The position numbers were made by a program, and so were the translations under genes. Positions 19,551-28,117 of a stretch of 64,000 bases of DNA are shown in pieces. Every line of letters begins with the position of its first letter. Positions within the stretch are counted from its first letter, which is position 1. The stretch comes from Pararhodobacter sp. (GTDB lineage: Bacteria > Pseudomonadota > Alphaproteobacteria > Rhodobacterales > Rhodobacteraceae). The stretch covers positions 1 to 64,000 of the forward strand of contig NZ_JAUCBZ010000004.1 in assembly GCF_034676545.1 (NCBI RefSeq), written 5' to 3'. The notes beneath the pieces are model-generated. The model worked only from the letters and a program-made list of their open reading frames with translations, made no database searches and was not told the origin of the DNA.

Positions 19551-21822
19551 ATGTCCTGGCGATCCCACATCGACCTAGCTGTAAAGCGCATGCGTAAGGC
19601 GGTCGCCAGGCGAATCGCAACATTATGGCACTACACCTATCGAGCCCAACACCAGCTTTGGGTATTGAAGCTTCGATACGGCCATATCGCTTTTTTATGC
19701 TCTGCTGCTCCTTCTCCTTTCTGAAAGCGCCTACCTGTCGCCAGCTCTCCAAAATGTGCTTGCGAGCTATTACTCGACCGAACATGCAGTCGAGGGTCTG
19801 CGCGGGCTGATCCTCAATGTGGGAAGCGCGCTGATAGGGGCTGCTGCGATTGTTACTTCCCTCGTACTATTCGCCATGCAGGTGAACATCGAGCGCATGC
19901 CTCACGGGCTATTTCGCCGTCTGAGCGCAGATCGGAAGTTGCTCGGTGCGTTCGCGTTGGCATTCCTCCTGGCAATAGGCGTCGCAACGCTGTCGACCTT
20001 TGTGGATCAGGCCCGGCTGGCGCAGGTCGTGCTCGCAGCATCATGGGCGGTCGTATTCATACTGATCTCGTTCATGTACGCCTATCGGCGCGCTTTGGTT
20101 CTCATCAACCCATTGCAGCAACTGGGCATACTCATGCAAGACACTCGTAAGGAATTGCGGACATGGGCTCGGCGGGCTCAGCGTGCGATGCCGCTGCTTG
20201 AACGCGATGAAGGCGCAAATTCCACGACGTCGCCTTCGGACTCCACGCATGACTTGGCCCGTACCGCATTTTTTCAGATCAACAATAGATGGACCGATGG
20301 AACAAAACGAGCGGTCCGACATGCAATGTCATTTGCGGGGCGCTATGCAGAGCAGGGAGACTATGAAGTTTCTGGTGCGGCGCTGAACGCTGTCGTCGGC
20401 ATCAATGCTGCATACATCGAGTCCAAGGGAAAAACGTTCTACGCCAACAACCCCTTTGTCGAAAATCCCTTCTCCAGCGATGGCTTCATCAACGACACGC
20501 TGGAGCGCCTGCGGCAAAACTCGCAGAGTGGGATTGCGCGTCGGGATGAGCAGCAAATCGAGCAGACACTGCAAGCAATGGCTGCACTTGTCCGAGTGTA
20601 TCTCGGCATTGATTACTCCAGCCCGTATGCCTCGAAAAGCCACGCGCAGCTCGCTACAGGATACCTTGCAAGCGCGGTGCAGTCGGTCGTTCCTCATGGT
20701 ATGGCCGATGTTCTGCTAGAGGGACAGCGGCTCATGGGGCAATCTGCGCAATATCTCCTAGCCCATGGAGATCCGAACGACATAGCAACGCTCAGCGAAA
20801 AAATTGCTTTGATTGCGTGCACCGGCTGCGCGAAAGAGGACTACCGCCCCGTCACGATGGAAGGCATGGCGCAGCTTGCGAATCTCACTTTTGATCTACT
20901 TCGCTGTGGGAGCCACGACATTCACTTCGCCGTTGGGGAAGTCCGCCGAGATGTTGCTTTGGTGGCGAAGTTATTTCTCACCGTACCAGATACTCCCCTG
21001 TCGAGCAGCCATAGCACATTTTTGGGGCCGTACTACTCGTTGACGAGCATGCAGAGTTTGATGTCGCGGCTTACGGAGTTGGCGAACGCGCTCTCGCAAG
21101 CACAACCGGACAATGCAGATGCCCAAGCGGTGATACGAAACATCGAGCGTTGGGCGGATGGCATTTACCAAACGGAGAAGGAGCTACTTCTCGCAGCCAT
21201 ACAGGCAAAGTCCCACTTTGCTTTTGACATGATCCACTGGATAACGGGCGTAACGGAAATCCTGTTGGCAGTGTCGAATGCGCCCGCATGCGACCACCAC
21301 AGCCAAGAGGAGCTGCAGAAGCATGCGCGCTGGTTGATCGCGACATTGACTTGGATTCCCGATGACAAGGAATCGGTGACGTTTGTTGAGAACTTCCAGA
21401 TGACCGAGGTGTTGTTCGAAGCCGCGGTCAATGCTCGAAATCGCGGCTGTGATGAGATCGCAAGGGAGATCGGGGAAAGCCTCGCATCCTGGACGTTCAA
21501 AGGTGGGAGGTATCAAACAGGCAGGGCAGTGCTGGAGAGGGGGTTTTGTGGTCTCGCAGCATTCGCCGTCAATGGTGGGGATGAAGAGATTTCACTACTC
21601 AGAACCGCAGTCGCATCTCGATTGACCGGCAAGTCTGCTCCGGAGCAGGAAATCCGCGATCGAACTGCCAGAGAAATCCTGGAACGCGCCGAGAACCTGT
21701 ACAGGCAAGGACACTGGTCGTCACGGATCGAAATGGCAATTGCTCAATCCGACCATGCGAAACTGCGTCCACTGCTGGAGGAAATCGCCTTCGCGCTGTC
21801 GCCAGGCACAGCCAACAAGTAG
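19551..21822 (+). CDS. DUF2254-like membrane protein linked to BREX, one frameshift
   Basis: Predicted inner-membrane protein of about 756 residues. The ATG at 19551 opens a basic cytosolic tail (MSWRSHIDLAVKRMRK...). The frame closes after 50 codons, but removing one T from the six-T run at 19691-19696 gives HIAFYALLLLLLSESAYLSP and joins the long frame. Four membrane spans follow: the repaired YALLLLLL, LILNVGSALIGAAAIVTSL, GAFALAFLLAIGVATL and VVLAASWAVVFILISFM. The phrase LFAMQVNIERMPHGLFRRLSADRKLLG resembles DUF2254 proteins. The remaining 550 residues are soluble and helical. Its position nine bases after brxA suggests co-transcription. Function unknown; the family call is tentative. 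Confidence 0.65.
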
Positions 21823-21930
21823 GCTCGGGCCGCCTCCACACATGGTGTTACGTCCCTGCCATTGGTGCAGCCGTCTTCTGCAAATGACAATATGTCTATC
21901 GGAGACGTTCCACGAAGGTGATTGACCGTC

Positions 21931-22680
21931 TTACAGGTACTTCTTGAACGTCGCCGCCGCAATGCACACCGCCACGCCGAGCAGTGCGGCGCTGGGCAGC
22001 AGGATCAGCAGCGGATTCACGCTGACCGGCAATGCGAGGTAGATTACCCACGGCAGCACGGCCAGCGGCATCAGCGCGGCCCTGGCGCGGTGATAGATGA
22101 ACCCCGATTCGCGTCCCGCGCCGAAGCGGCGGATGTCCCGGCGCACCAGGCCGTCCACCAGCCCGACGAAGGCGGCCATCAGGAACAGCGGCAGGGTCAG
22201 GCAAAGCACCAGCAGCCGCACGAGGAAGACCAGCGTCGTGTAGGCCGACGCGATCAGGTAGCTCTCCACGTTCACGTAGACCAAGCCGATGTAGTAGCGG
22301 AAATCCTTGGTCGGGCGATGGCTGCCGGCGCTGGCCTGCGCCGCGGCGTCGCGTATCCAGTCCAGCAGACCGCTCTTCACGAACAACCAGTCGTAGCCTT
22401 GCTCGACCAGCCGGTGCGCGGTGCGCCCCGGCTCCTGCACCAGCGCGCTGCGCGTGAAATGCGTGGAGAGCTGATCCAGCTCGTAGTGCAGCATGCCCTG
22501 CGCGTGGCGCCAGCCCTGATCGGGCCAGAAGAAGTGCATGCCGACACATTCGATCAGGATGCACAGCAGCAGCGCGCCGCACAGCACGCCGAAGAAGCGG
22601 AACGGCAGCGTGACCAGGCTGGCGATCAACCCCTGCTGTCGTTGCTGCTGGCGCTGGGCCGCGACGGCCGGATCGCTCAT
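21931..22680 (-). CDS. ICE membrane protein (TIGR03747/DUF4400-like)
   Basis: 249-residue integral membrane protein of PFGI-1/SXT-type conjugative elements. Spans are visible at VTLPFRFFGVLCGALLLCILI, YTTLVFLVRLLVLCLTLPLFLMAAFVGLV and PLLILLPSAALLGVAVCIAAAT. The conserved middle segment is GLVDGLVRRDIRRFGAGRESGFIYHRA. The start ATG overlaps the TraD stop. It is the most leftward ICE gene present; in related elements it is followed by pilus and type IV secretion genes, which here are replaced by the convergent defence island. Confidence 0.82.
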   Translation of the reverse strand: MSDPAVAAQRQQQRQQGLIASLVTLPFRFFGVLCGALLLCILIECVGMHFFWPDQGWRHAQGMLHYELDQLSTHFTRSALVQEPGRTAHRLVEQGYDWLFVKSGLLDWIRDAAAQASAGSHRPTKDFRYYIGLVYVNVESYLIASAYTTLVFLVRLLVLCLTLPLFLMAAFVGLVDGLVRRDIRRFGAGRESGFIYHRARAALMPLAVLPWVIYLALPVSVNPLLILLPSAALLGVAVCIAAATFKKYL

Positions 22681-24833
22681 GGTTCGGCCTCTTCAGCGGC
22701 GGCCATCTGCTTGAAGTCGTCCAGCAGGTCGTCGGGCAGCGCCTTGTCTTGCAGGCCGGGAATGCCTTGGTTCTCCCACCAGTCTCCTGCCTCGACGTAG
22801 TGCTGTCGCATGTAGCCGGCCAGCTCCTGCAGATCCTTCGGCATGGCTTCGTCGGGGTCGGGTTCCGGCAGCGGCATGCGGACTTTCCAGAGGTTGCCGC
22901 CCTCGATCAGCGCGAAGCACTGCCCCTTGGGCAGCGCCACCACATGCGCCGGCTCGATCAACGGCACGCTGTTGCTGCTGATGCGGTCCTGGGTGTTGGA
23001 CGTGAAGGCGGTATTGCCGTGCGGGTCGGAGCTGTCGGTGGCGCCGCTCATCAGTGCCGTGGCGTACACGTTGACCTTGGGCAGTTGTCGCGTCAGCAGC
23101 TCGGCGGTGGCGGTCTCGCGCACGCGCAGCATGAACAGGTTGTTGAAGTTGCCGACCACCTGGCCGGCCTTGGCACGGTTGCCGATGCGCGCCTCGATGT
23201 CGCTCAAGGTCTGCGTGTAGGCCGTCACCTGCACGCCGGCACCGCCGCCCTTGTTGACCATCGGAATGAACTCGTCGCCCATGAGTTCATTGAATTCGTC
23301 GGCGTGGACGTTGATCGGAATCTTGGCGCCCACGGCTGCGCCGGGTAGCCCGTCGTCGATGCCGAACTTGTAGATGTGGCCGGCGACCGAGACCAGATCG
23401 CTGAACATCGAGTTGCCCACCGCCGCCGCGACTTCGGCGTCGGACAGCGCATCCAGCCCCACGTAGACCACCGCGCGTTTGCGGATGACCTGCATCCAGT
23501 CGAAGATCGGCCGCGGGTCGGACAGGTCGGAATAGTTCGGTGCGAGCAGTTGCGCGATCTTGCCGGTGGTGAGCTTCTCCAGCAGCGGCAGCAGCGAAGC
23601 GACGATCTTGTCGAAGTACGTCCGGTCGTAGCGCACGGCGCTGCGCAGGCCGTCGAGCACCGGGTCATAGATGCGCACCTGGGACAGGTACTGTTCGAGG
23701 GCCACCACGCGCTTCTCGCGCCCGATCATGTTGCGCGGGATGTTCTTCTCGTTGAGCTTGCCTTCGAGCTGGACGATGACCTCCCAGGCCTTCGGCTCGT
23801 TCTTGGCGAAGTAGTGCTGGGCGTACTCGATGAACAGCGCGTCGATGTTGATGACGTGGCGCTGGATCAGCAGGTAGTCCGGACGCTGCCCCAGCTCGAC
23901 CAGGGCGCGCGCGATGATGTTGACGAAGCGCCAGGCGAACTCGCGGAACGCCGCGCTGTTGCCTTCCCCCGAGAGCTGTCCGGCGATGCGCGTGGCCACC
24001 TCGGAGATCCGCCCGAACCGGCCGACGGCGTTGTAGCGCGCCGAGATGTCCGGCCAGCCCAGATGGAACACGTAGAACTCGCCTTCGCGCCCGGCGCGCT
24101 TGGCCTCGACGTACATGCGCTTCAACAGGTCCGCATCGCCCTTGGGGTCGAAGACGATCACCACCTCGTGCTCGCCGCGGACCTTGCGGCGGATGTCCTG
24201 GGTGATGAACAGCTCGGCCAGCCGCGTCTTGCCCACGCGCGTGGTGCCCAGCACCAGGGTGTGGCCGACGCGCTCGCCCAGCGGCAGGGTGACGTCGGCC
24301 TCGTGCGGCTCGATGCCATGCAGGCGCGGCAGTCCGCCGACCGGCGGCAGCGGCCGTGCCGGGTTGAGCGGGCTGTCCCAGGCCAGCGCGCGCGCCAGTG
24401 TCGAGACGGGAAACGGCGCGAACTCAAGCCGCTCCTCCAGCCGCCGGGCGGCCCGGTAGATCGCCGTCGGCTCGACATAGCGGCGGAACCCCGGCCGGTA
24501 GGTCTGCATCAGCCGGTGCGTGTGCCGCTGCTCCCAGCGAAAGCCTCGGCCGACGAACAGCCGCTGTTGGCTCACCGGCACGTCGCGGCTGGTCATCACG
24601 TAGCGCGGCAGGCGGCGGATGTTGCGGCGATAGCGCAGGATCGCCCAGGCATCGCGCAGGCGAATCGCGCCGAAGATCAGGAAGGCCAGTGCCGAGCCCA
24701 GGCCGAGCAGCGGGTTCAGCGCGAGCGACCACGGTGCCACCAGGCACAGAATCGCGGCGCCGGTGCAGACCGCCACGGTATGAAGCTCCACCGCTGGCCG
24801 CAGCAGAACCTCGACCGCATGCGGTTGGGCCAT
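22677..24833 (-). CDS. traD: Conjugative coupling ATPase TraD (SXT/TOL type)
   Basis: 718-residue type IV coupling protein that feeds the relaxosome to the mating channel at the inner membrane. Two spans lie near residues 15-55 (TVAVCTGAAILCLVAPWSLAL; LLGLGSALAFLIFGAI). Walker A is LGTTRVGKTRLAEL (about 195-208), a DPKGDADLLKRM strand follows, and Walker B is INVHADEFNELMGDEF. The size and the TraD-DUF4400 order match the SXT/TOL subfamily. Intact. Confidence 0.92.
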   Translation of the reverse strand: MAQPHAVEVLLRPAVELHTVAVCTGAAILCLVAPWSLALNPLLGLGSALAFLIFGAIRLRDAWAILRYRRNIRRLPRYVMTSRDVPVSQQRLFVGRGFRWEQRHTHRLMQTYRPGFRRYVEPTAIYRAARRLEERLEFAPFPVSTLARALAWDSPLNPARPLPPVGGLPRLHGIEPHEADVTLPLGERVGHTLVLGTTRVGKTRLAELFITQDIRRKVRGEHEVVIVFDPKGDADLLKRMYVEAKRAGREGEFYVFHLGWPDISARYNAVGRFGRISEVATRIAGQLSGEGNSAAFREFAWRFVNIIARALVELGQRPDYLLIQRHVINIDALFIEYAQHYFAKNEPKAWEVIVQLEGKLNEKNIPRNMIGREKRVVALEQYLSQVRIYDPVLDGLRSAVRYDRTYFDKIVASLLPLLEKLTTGKIAQLLAPNYSDLSDPRPIFDWMQVIRKRAVVYVGLDALSDAEVAAAVGNSMFSDLVSVAGHIYKFGIDDGLPGAAVGAKIPINVHADEFNELMGDEFIPMVNKGGGAGVQVTAYTQTLSDIEARIGNRAKAGQVVGNFNNLFMLRVRETATAELLTRQLPKVNVYATALMSGATDSSDPHGNTAFTSNTQDRISSNSVPLIEPAHVVALPKGQCFALIEGGNLWKVRMPLPEPDPDEAMPKDLQELAGYMRQHYVEAGDWWENQGIPGLQDKALPDDLLDDFKQMAAAEEAEP

Positions 24834-24841
24834 TTGCGCAC

Positions 24842-25375
24842 CTACTGCTCGACGCCGGTGGACGTGATGAGCACCGGGTAGTGGCGCAGGCCCAGGCGCT
24901 GGGCCAGGTCGTCGCCGGAGGCCGGCGAGAGGCTCAGGCCGGGAGCCAGGCTGCGCAGCGCCGTCAGCGCGGCCATCGACTCCACGTTGACCACCAGGCC
25001 CACGGCCTGCAGCTCGCGCAGCGCGGTCTGCCGCTGCCGCAGCCAGGCGCGCGAACGCTCGTCGTCGCCGATCAGGAACAGCGCCGTCAGGCCCGGCGCC
25101 CGGTTCACGCGGCGCTGCACCTCGCCCGGCGACAGTTGCGTCGAGCGCACCGGCAGCATGGCGGCTTCGGCGTCGGCCGCATTGCCCACGCGAGGGGCCG
25201 GCATCGGGGCCGGCGGTGTGGCCTGATCCGGCTGAGGATTCAGCGACTGGTAGTACGGCAGCGCGGAGTCGCCGCCGCGGTCTTCGACGACGATCAACGG
25301 CGCAGAGGCGGTCTGCGCGAAGACGGTGGTCGTGGGCAGCAGCCCGATGGTGGCGATGAGGACGATGTGGTTCAT
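24842..25375 (-). CDS. ICE protein, TIGR03765-like (periplasmic)
   Basis: 177-residue protein with a clear signal peptide (MNHIVLIATIGLLPTTTVFAQT). It resembles the PFL_4695-type integrating conjugative element family, including the ending LAQRLGLRHYPVLITSTGVEQ, a thioredoxin-like substrate strand. The start is ATG 25375; a longer upstream frame is a GC-rich shadow of the transglycosylase. It lies between the transglycosylase gene (4-base overlap) and traD, as in other elements of the type. The exact function in conjugation is not known. Confidence 0.8.
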   Translation of the reverse strand: MNHIVLIATIGLLPTTTVFAQTASAPLIVVEDRGGDSALPYYQSLNPQPDQATPPAPMPAPRVGNAADAEAAMLPVRSTQLSPGEVQRRVNRAPGLTALFLIGDDERSRAWLRQRQTALRELQAVGLVVNVESMAALTALRSLAPGLSLSPASGDDLAQRLGLRHYPVLITSTGVEQ

Positions 25376-25992
25376 GGCGTGGTGGCCTGGAGGGTTGGAA
25401 CGGGAACGTCGGGGTTGAGCACGCGGGTCAGGTGCCGATGCACACTGCGCCGGTAGCGCGCCGCGGGTGCCCCGCCGGCGGGCCGGTGGTAGCGGCCGAT
25501 GGCAAGCAGCCAGTCCTCGCCCGGCGTGTGCTGTTCGCGCAGGATTTCCGCAGCGATGGCGAGGTTGCGGTACGGGTCCAGCAGCTCGCAGGGCTGCGTG
25601 TAGCGATGCGCGTGGTAGCCGAGATTGACCTGGCCGAGGCCGGCGTCGATGCGATTGGCCGGCGTGTGAGCGAGGGCACGGTGCAGCCCCGCGCAGGCCT
25701 CGGCGCGGGTGGCATAGCGCTGTGGCGAGCCGGCGACGTTGAGCGTCCACGGCCAGGGGATCAGGCGCCCGCGCAGCATGGCGCTGCTCTCCTGCAAGGC
25801 CACCGCGTACAGCACCGCCGCCGGCACGTCTGCACGGTGCGCCGCCAGTTGATAGGCCGGCGGCGGCACTTCCCGCGCCAGGGCGGCCAATGCCCAGCCG
25901 CCGGTGGTGAGCAGCAGCATGGCGCTGGCGCAGCGGATGGCGATGCGGGACGGCCGACGCTCCCGGCCCGGAGCACCTATTGCCGCTGCCAT
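25372..25992 (-). CDS. Lytic transglycosylase (SLT fold) of the ICE
   Basis: 206-residue peptidoglycan-cleaving enzyme that opens the wall for the mating apparatus. It shows a hydrophobic export segment near residues 20-40, the catalytic Glu68 in AVALQESSAML, then GLGQVNLGYHAHR and the NLAIAAEILREQ helix typical of type SLT enzymes. The start ATG 25992 overlaps the end of the upstream gene by 16 bases. An internal ATG at residue 25 is an alternative start that would put the signal peptide at the very N terminus. Confidence 0.85.
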   Translation of the reverse strand: MAAAIGAPGRERRPSRIAIRCASAMLLLTTGGWALAALAREVPPPAYQLAAHRADVPAAVLYAVALQESSAMLRGRLIPWPWTLNVAGSPQRYATRAEACAGLHRALAHTPANRIDAGLGQVNLGYHAHRYTQPCELLDPYRNLAIAAEILREQHTPGEDWLLAIGRYHRPAGGAPAARYRRSVHRHLTRVLNPDVPVPTLQATTP

Positions 25993-26696
25993 TGGCCGTT
26001 CACCTCGCGCACCACGGCTGGCAGCTCGCCGGGCAGGCCCAGCGACAGCCAGCGCCCGGCATCGTGGTTGAGCGTGATGGTGCGGGCGCGCACCCTGGCC
26101 GGGTCGATGCCCGCCTGGGTGGCCCACTGCCGGATGCGCGCGTCGTCCTGACGGCTGCCGACCATGTAGAGATCGAAGGCCGTGCCGGCCGCCTGCAACT
26201 GCTGCACGCGCTGCGCGCACGGTGCGCAGTCGGCCTTGACGAAAACTGCCAGGCGCCCGGAGCCGGTGTTGCCGGCACCCTGCGCCTTGGCGCCGGGCAG
26301 GCTCACGCGCGGCTGGCCGGGAAACAGGCGCTGCCACGCCGCGTCGTAGGCGCGCTGGTAGGCCAGCGCCTTGCCGACGCGCCGGGCCTCGGCCTGCACC
26401 TGCAACTCCGCGTAGCGCCTGCGCTCCTCCTCGCTGCGGGCCTCGATACCCAGCGCCGTGAGCGGATCGAGCTGGGGCGAATAGACCCCGAGCGGCCCCT
26501 GCATCAGCTGCCGGTAACGCGCCCACTCCTCGGGCTGAAGCCCCCACTCCCGCGCCCGCCTCTCGTCGAGCGCGGCATCGGCGCCCGGCTGCACCTGGGC
26601 GGGCACCATGCGCGAGTTCGTCACCGGGGCCGGCTGGGCGGATGCGCCGAAAGCGGCGAACAGGACGATGGCAGCGAGCAACGGCCGCAGGTTCAT
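25977..26696 (-). CDS. ICE protein, TIGR03759-like (periplasmic thioredoxin-like)
   Basis: 239 residues with a signal peptide (MNLRPLLAAIVLFAAFGASAQ). A tail domain carries a redox-type CxxC in VKADCAPCAQRVQQL, and the conserved REWGLQPEEWARYRQLMQGPLG stretch is typical of this integrating-element family. It is part of the leftward ICE transfer operon, overlapping the transglycosylase. A role in folding or assembly of the mating apparatus is inferred from the CxxC. Confidence 0.82.
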   Translation of the reverse strand: MNLRPLLAAIVLFAAFGASAQPAPVTNSRMVPAQVQPGADAALDERRAREWGLQPEEWARYRQLMQGPLGVYSPQLDPLTALGIEARSEEERRRYAELQVQAEARRVGKALAYQRAYDAAWQRLFPGQPRVSLPGAKAQGAGNTGSGRLAVFVKADCAPCAQRVQQLQAAGTAFDLYMVGSRQDDARIRQWATQAGIDPARVRARTITLNHDAGRWLSLGLPGELPAVVREVNGQWQRQ

Positions 26697-26705
26697 GGCG
26701 ACCTC

Positions 26706-27353
26706 CTACGGCACCGCAACGCGCTGCGTCTGGCCGTTCACCTGGAACACGCCCGCCTGCGCCTCGATGGACTGCAGTTGCCAGCCGCCCTCGGCATCGC
26801 CCTCGCGCAGCAGCCGGGCGCCCGCGAGCGAGGCCGCGGCGGTAGAGGTGATCGACAGAAAGCGCTCGCCTCCCCGCAGCTCCACGCCGAGCACCCGGAA
26901 CGGCGGCTCCGGCACCTTGGGCTTCGTCGCAACCGGAGTGTGCGGGCGAGCGGCGGATGCCACCTGCCGGGTTTTCTCCAGGCGGGTTTCGATTGCGTTC
27001 ACGCGCGCCAGCAGCGTCTGCAGGTTGACGGCCAAGGCCCTCGCCTCATCGGCCTCTTCGAGGCGCGTCATCCGTTCGTCCAGCGCCTGCCGCGCGTTGG
27101 CGAATTCGGCCTGGCTGATCGGCACCGGCCGGCGCTTGTCCGCATTGGCCTGGTGTTCGAGATCGGCCACGCGCAGGCCCAGCGCCTTGACCTGCGCATC
27201 CTGTGCGCTGCTCTGGGTCTGTTCGGCGAGCCGAGACAGGCCGACGCTGTTGATGAGTGCCACGGCACTGATGAGCAGCAGCCAGAAGGCCGCGGCGATC
27301 TTGAGCCAGCGCGTGCGGGAATTGCGCTCGGATGGCGCCTGGGGAAAGGTCAT
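26706..27353 (-). CDS. Conserved ICE protein with one membrane anchor and coiled coil
   Basis: 215 residues. The N terminus has a single membrane span (IAAAFWLLLISAVALINSVGL), then a long coiled coil (about 45-130, rich in L/E/Q/R heptads such as MTRLEEADEARALAVNLQTLLARV). The C-terminal beta domain is PPFRVLGVELRGGERFLSITSTAAASLAGARLLREGDAEGGWQL. That layout resembles pilus-assembly (PilN/PilO/PilP-like) proteins, but no family was recognised with certainty. It overlaps the pilL-like gene by 4 bases. Confidence 0.6.
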   Translation of the reverse strand: MTFPQAPSERNSRTRWLKIAAAFWLLLISAVALINSVGLSRLAEQTQSSAQDAQVKALGLRVADLEHQANADKRRPVPISQAEFANARQALDERMTRLEEADEARALAVNLQTLLARVNAIETRLEKTRQVASAARPHTPVATKPKVPEPPFRVLGVELRGGERFLSITSTAAASLAGARLLREGDAEGGWQLQSIEAQAGVFQVNGQTQRVAVP

Positions 27354-27919
27354 GGCTGCAGCTCCTCGGGCCGGTCGGCGTCCGGCACGGGCGTGGCGGT
27401 GCCGGGCGGGTTGGCGGAAAGGAAGGTGGGAGCACCGTGCCGGCTGAAGCAGACCTGGCGGGTCAAGTCATCGACCGACAGCTCCCAGGCGGGGCCGGCA
27501 AGGGTCAGCAAGGCATCGCGCAGCATCAGCGGGCCCAGGCGCAGGTGCGCGGCAGGCAGCGGCAGCGCGTAGAGCGTAGCGGCCTCGGCCGCATCGCAGA
27601 GCCGGTAGCCCGAGCGCAGCAACACATGGCGCATGGCATCGCCCACGCTGGCATCGAGCATGGGCGGAATCGAGACCTCCACCGCCTGCTGCAAGAGATC
27701 ACGCTGCGCAGGTTCCGGCACCAGCTCGACCAGGGTGTAGCGGCCGTAGCGGGCCACCGGAACGAAACCCGGCTCCGGCGCGACGGCGGTTGGCGATGCG
27801 GCCGGCACCGCTGGCGCAGACGGCGCAGCGGTCGTGGCGCAGCCGGCGGCCAACAGGCTGCCGGCCAGCAAGCCAGTGACGAGGGCCAGGCGGTGAACAG
27901 CGCGGATGGATGGTTGCAT
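27350..27919 (-). CDS. pilL: PilL-type lipoprotein (N-terminal domain) of the ICE pilus locus
   Basis: 189-residue lipoprotein: the signal ends in the lipobox LAAGC at residues 23-27. The body (RYGRYTLVELVPEPAQRDLLQQAVEVSIPP, VGDAMRHVLLRSGYRLCD, LPLPAAHLRLGPLMLRDALLTLAGPAW) matches the PFGI-1-type conjugative PilL/TIGR03748 domain, a secretin-like N-domain fold for an outer-membrane pilus component. It is the first gene of this transcription block, with a terminator of the next block just upstream. Confidence 0.82.
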   Translation of the reverse strand: MQPSIRAVHRLALVTGLLAGSLLAAGCATTAAPSAPAVPAASPTAVAPEPGFVPVARYGRYTLVELVPEPAQRDLLQQAVEVSIPPMLDASVGDAMRHVLLRSGYRLCDAAEAATLYALPLPAAHLRLGPLMLRDALLTLAGPAWELSVDDLTRQVCFSRHGAPTFLSANPPGTATPVPDADRPEELQP

Positions 27920-28052
27920 GGAGGGCGCTTCCCTGGAACACGGAGCGCTCACCATCGCCGCCGCTTGGCCTGCGGGCAGCAAACAAAACGCACTGGCGCC
28001 CGCCCGAATACATGGCGGGGCGGCGCCATGGACTGCCATACGCCCAAGAAAA

Positions 28053-28070
28053 ACGGCCCCGAAGGGCCGT
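28053..28070 (-). terminator. Rho-independent terminator after the ICE helicase gene
   Basis: On the minus strand ACGGCCC-TTC-GGGGCCGT forms a tight stem followed by five T. It lies 48 bases past the helicase stop and before the pilL start. Confidence 0.75.
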
Positions 28071-28117
28071 GGAAAGAAGCCGGCGACCCCGAGGGGCCAC
28101 CGGCATGGGCACATGGA

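Noticed and set aside
23376..24881. 501-codon frame antisense to traD
   Set aside because: Shadow of the coupling-protein gene; no domain, no start signal.
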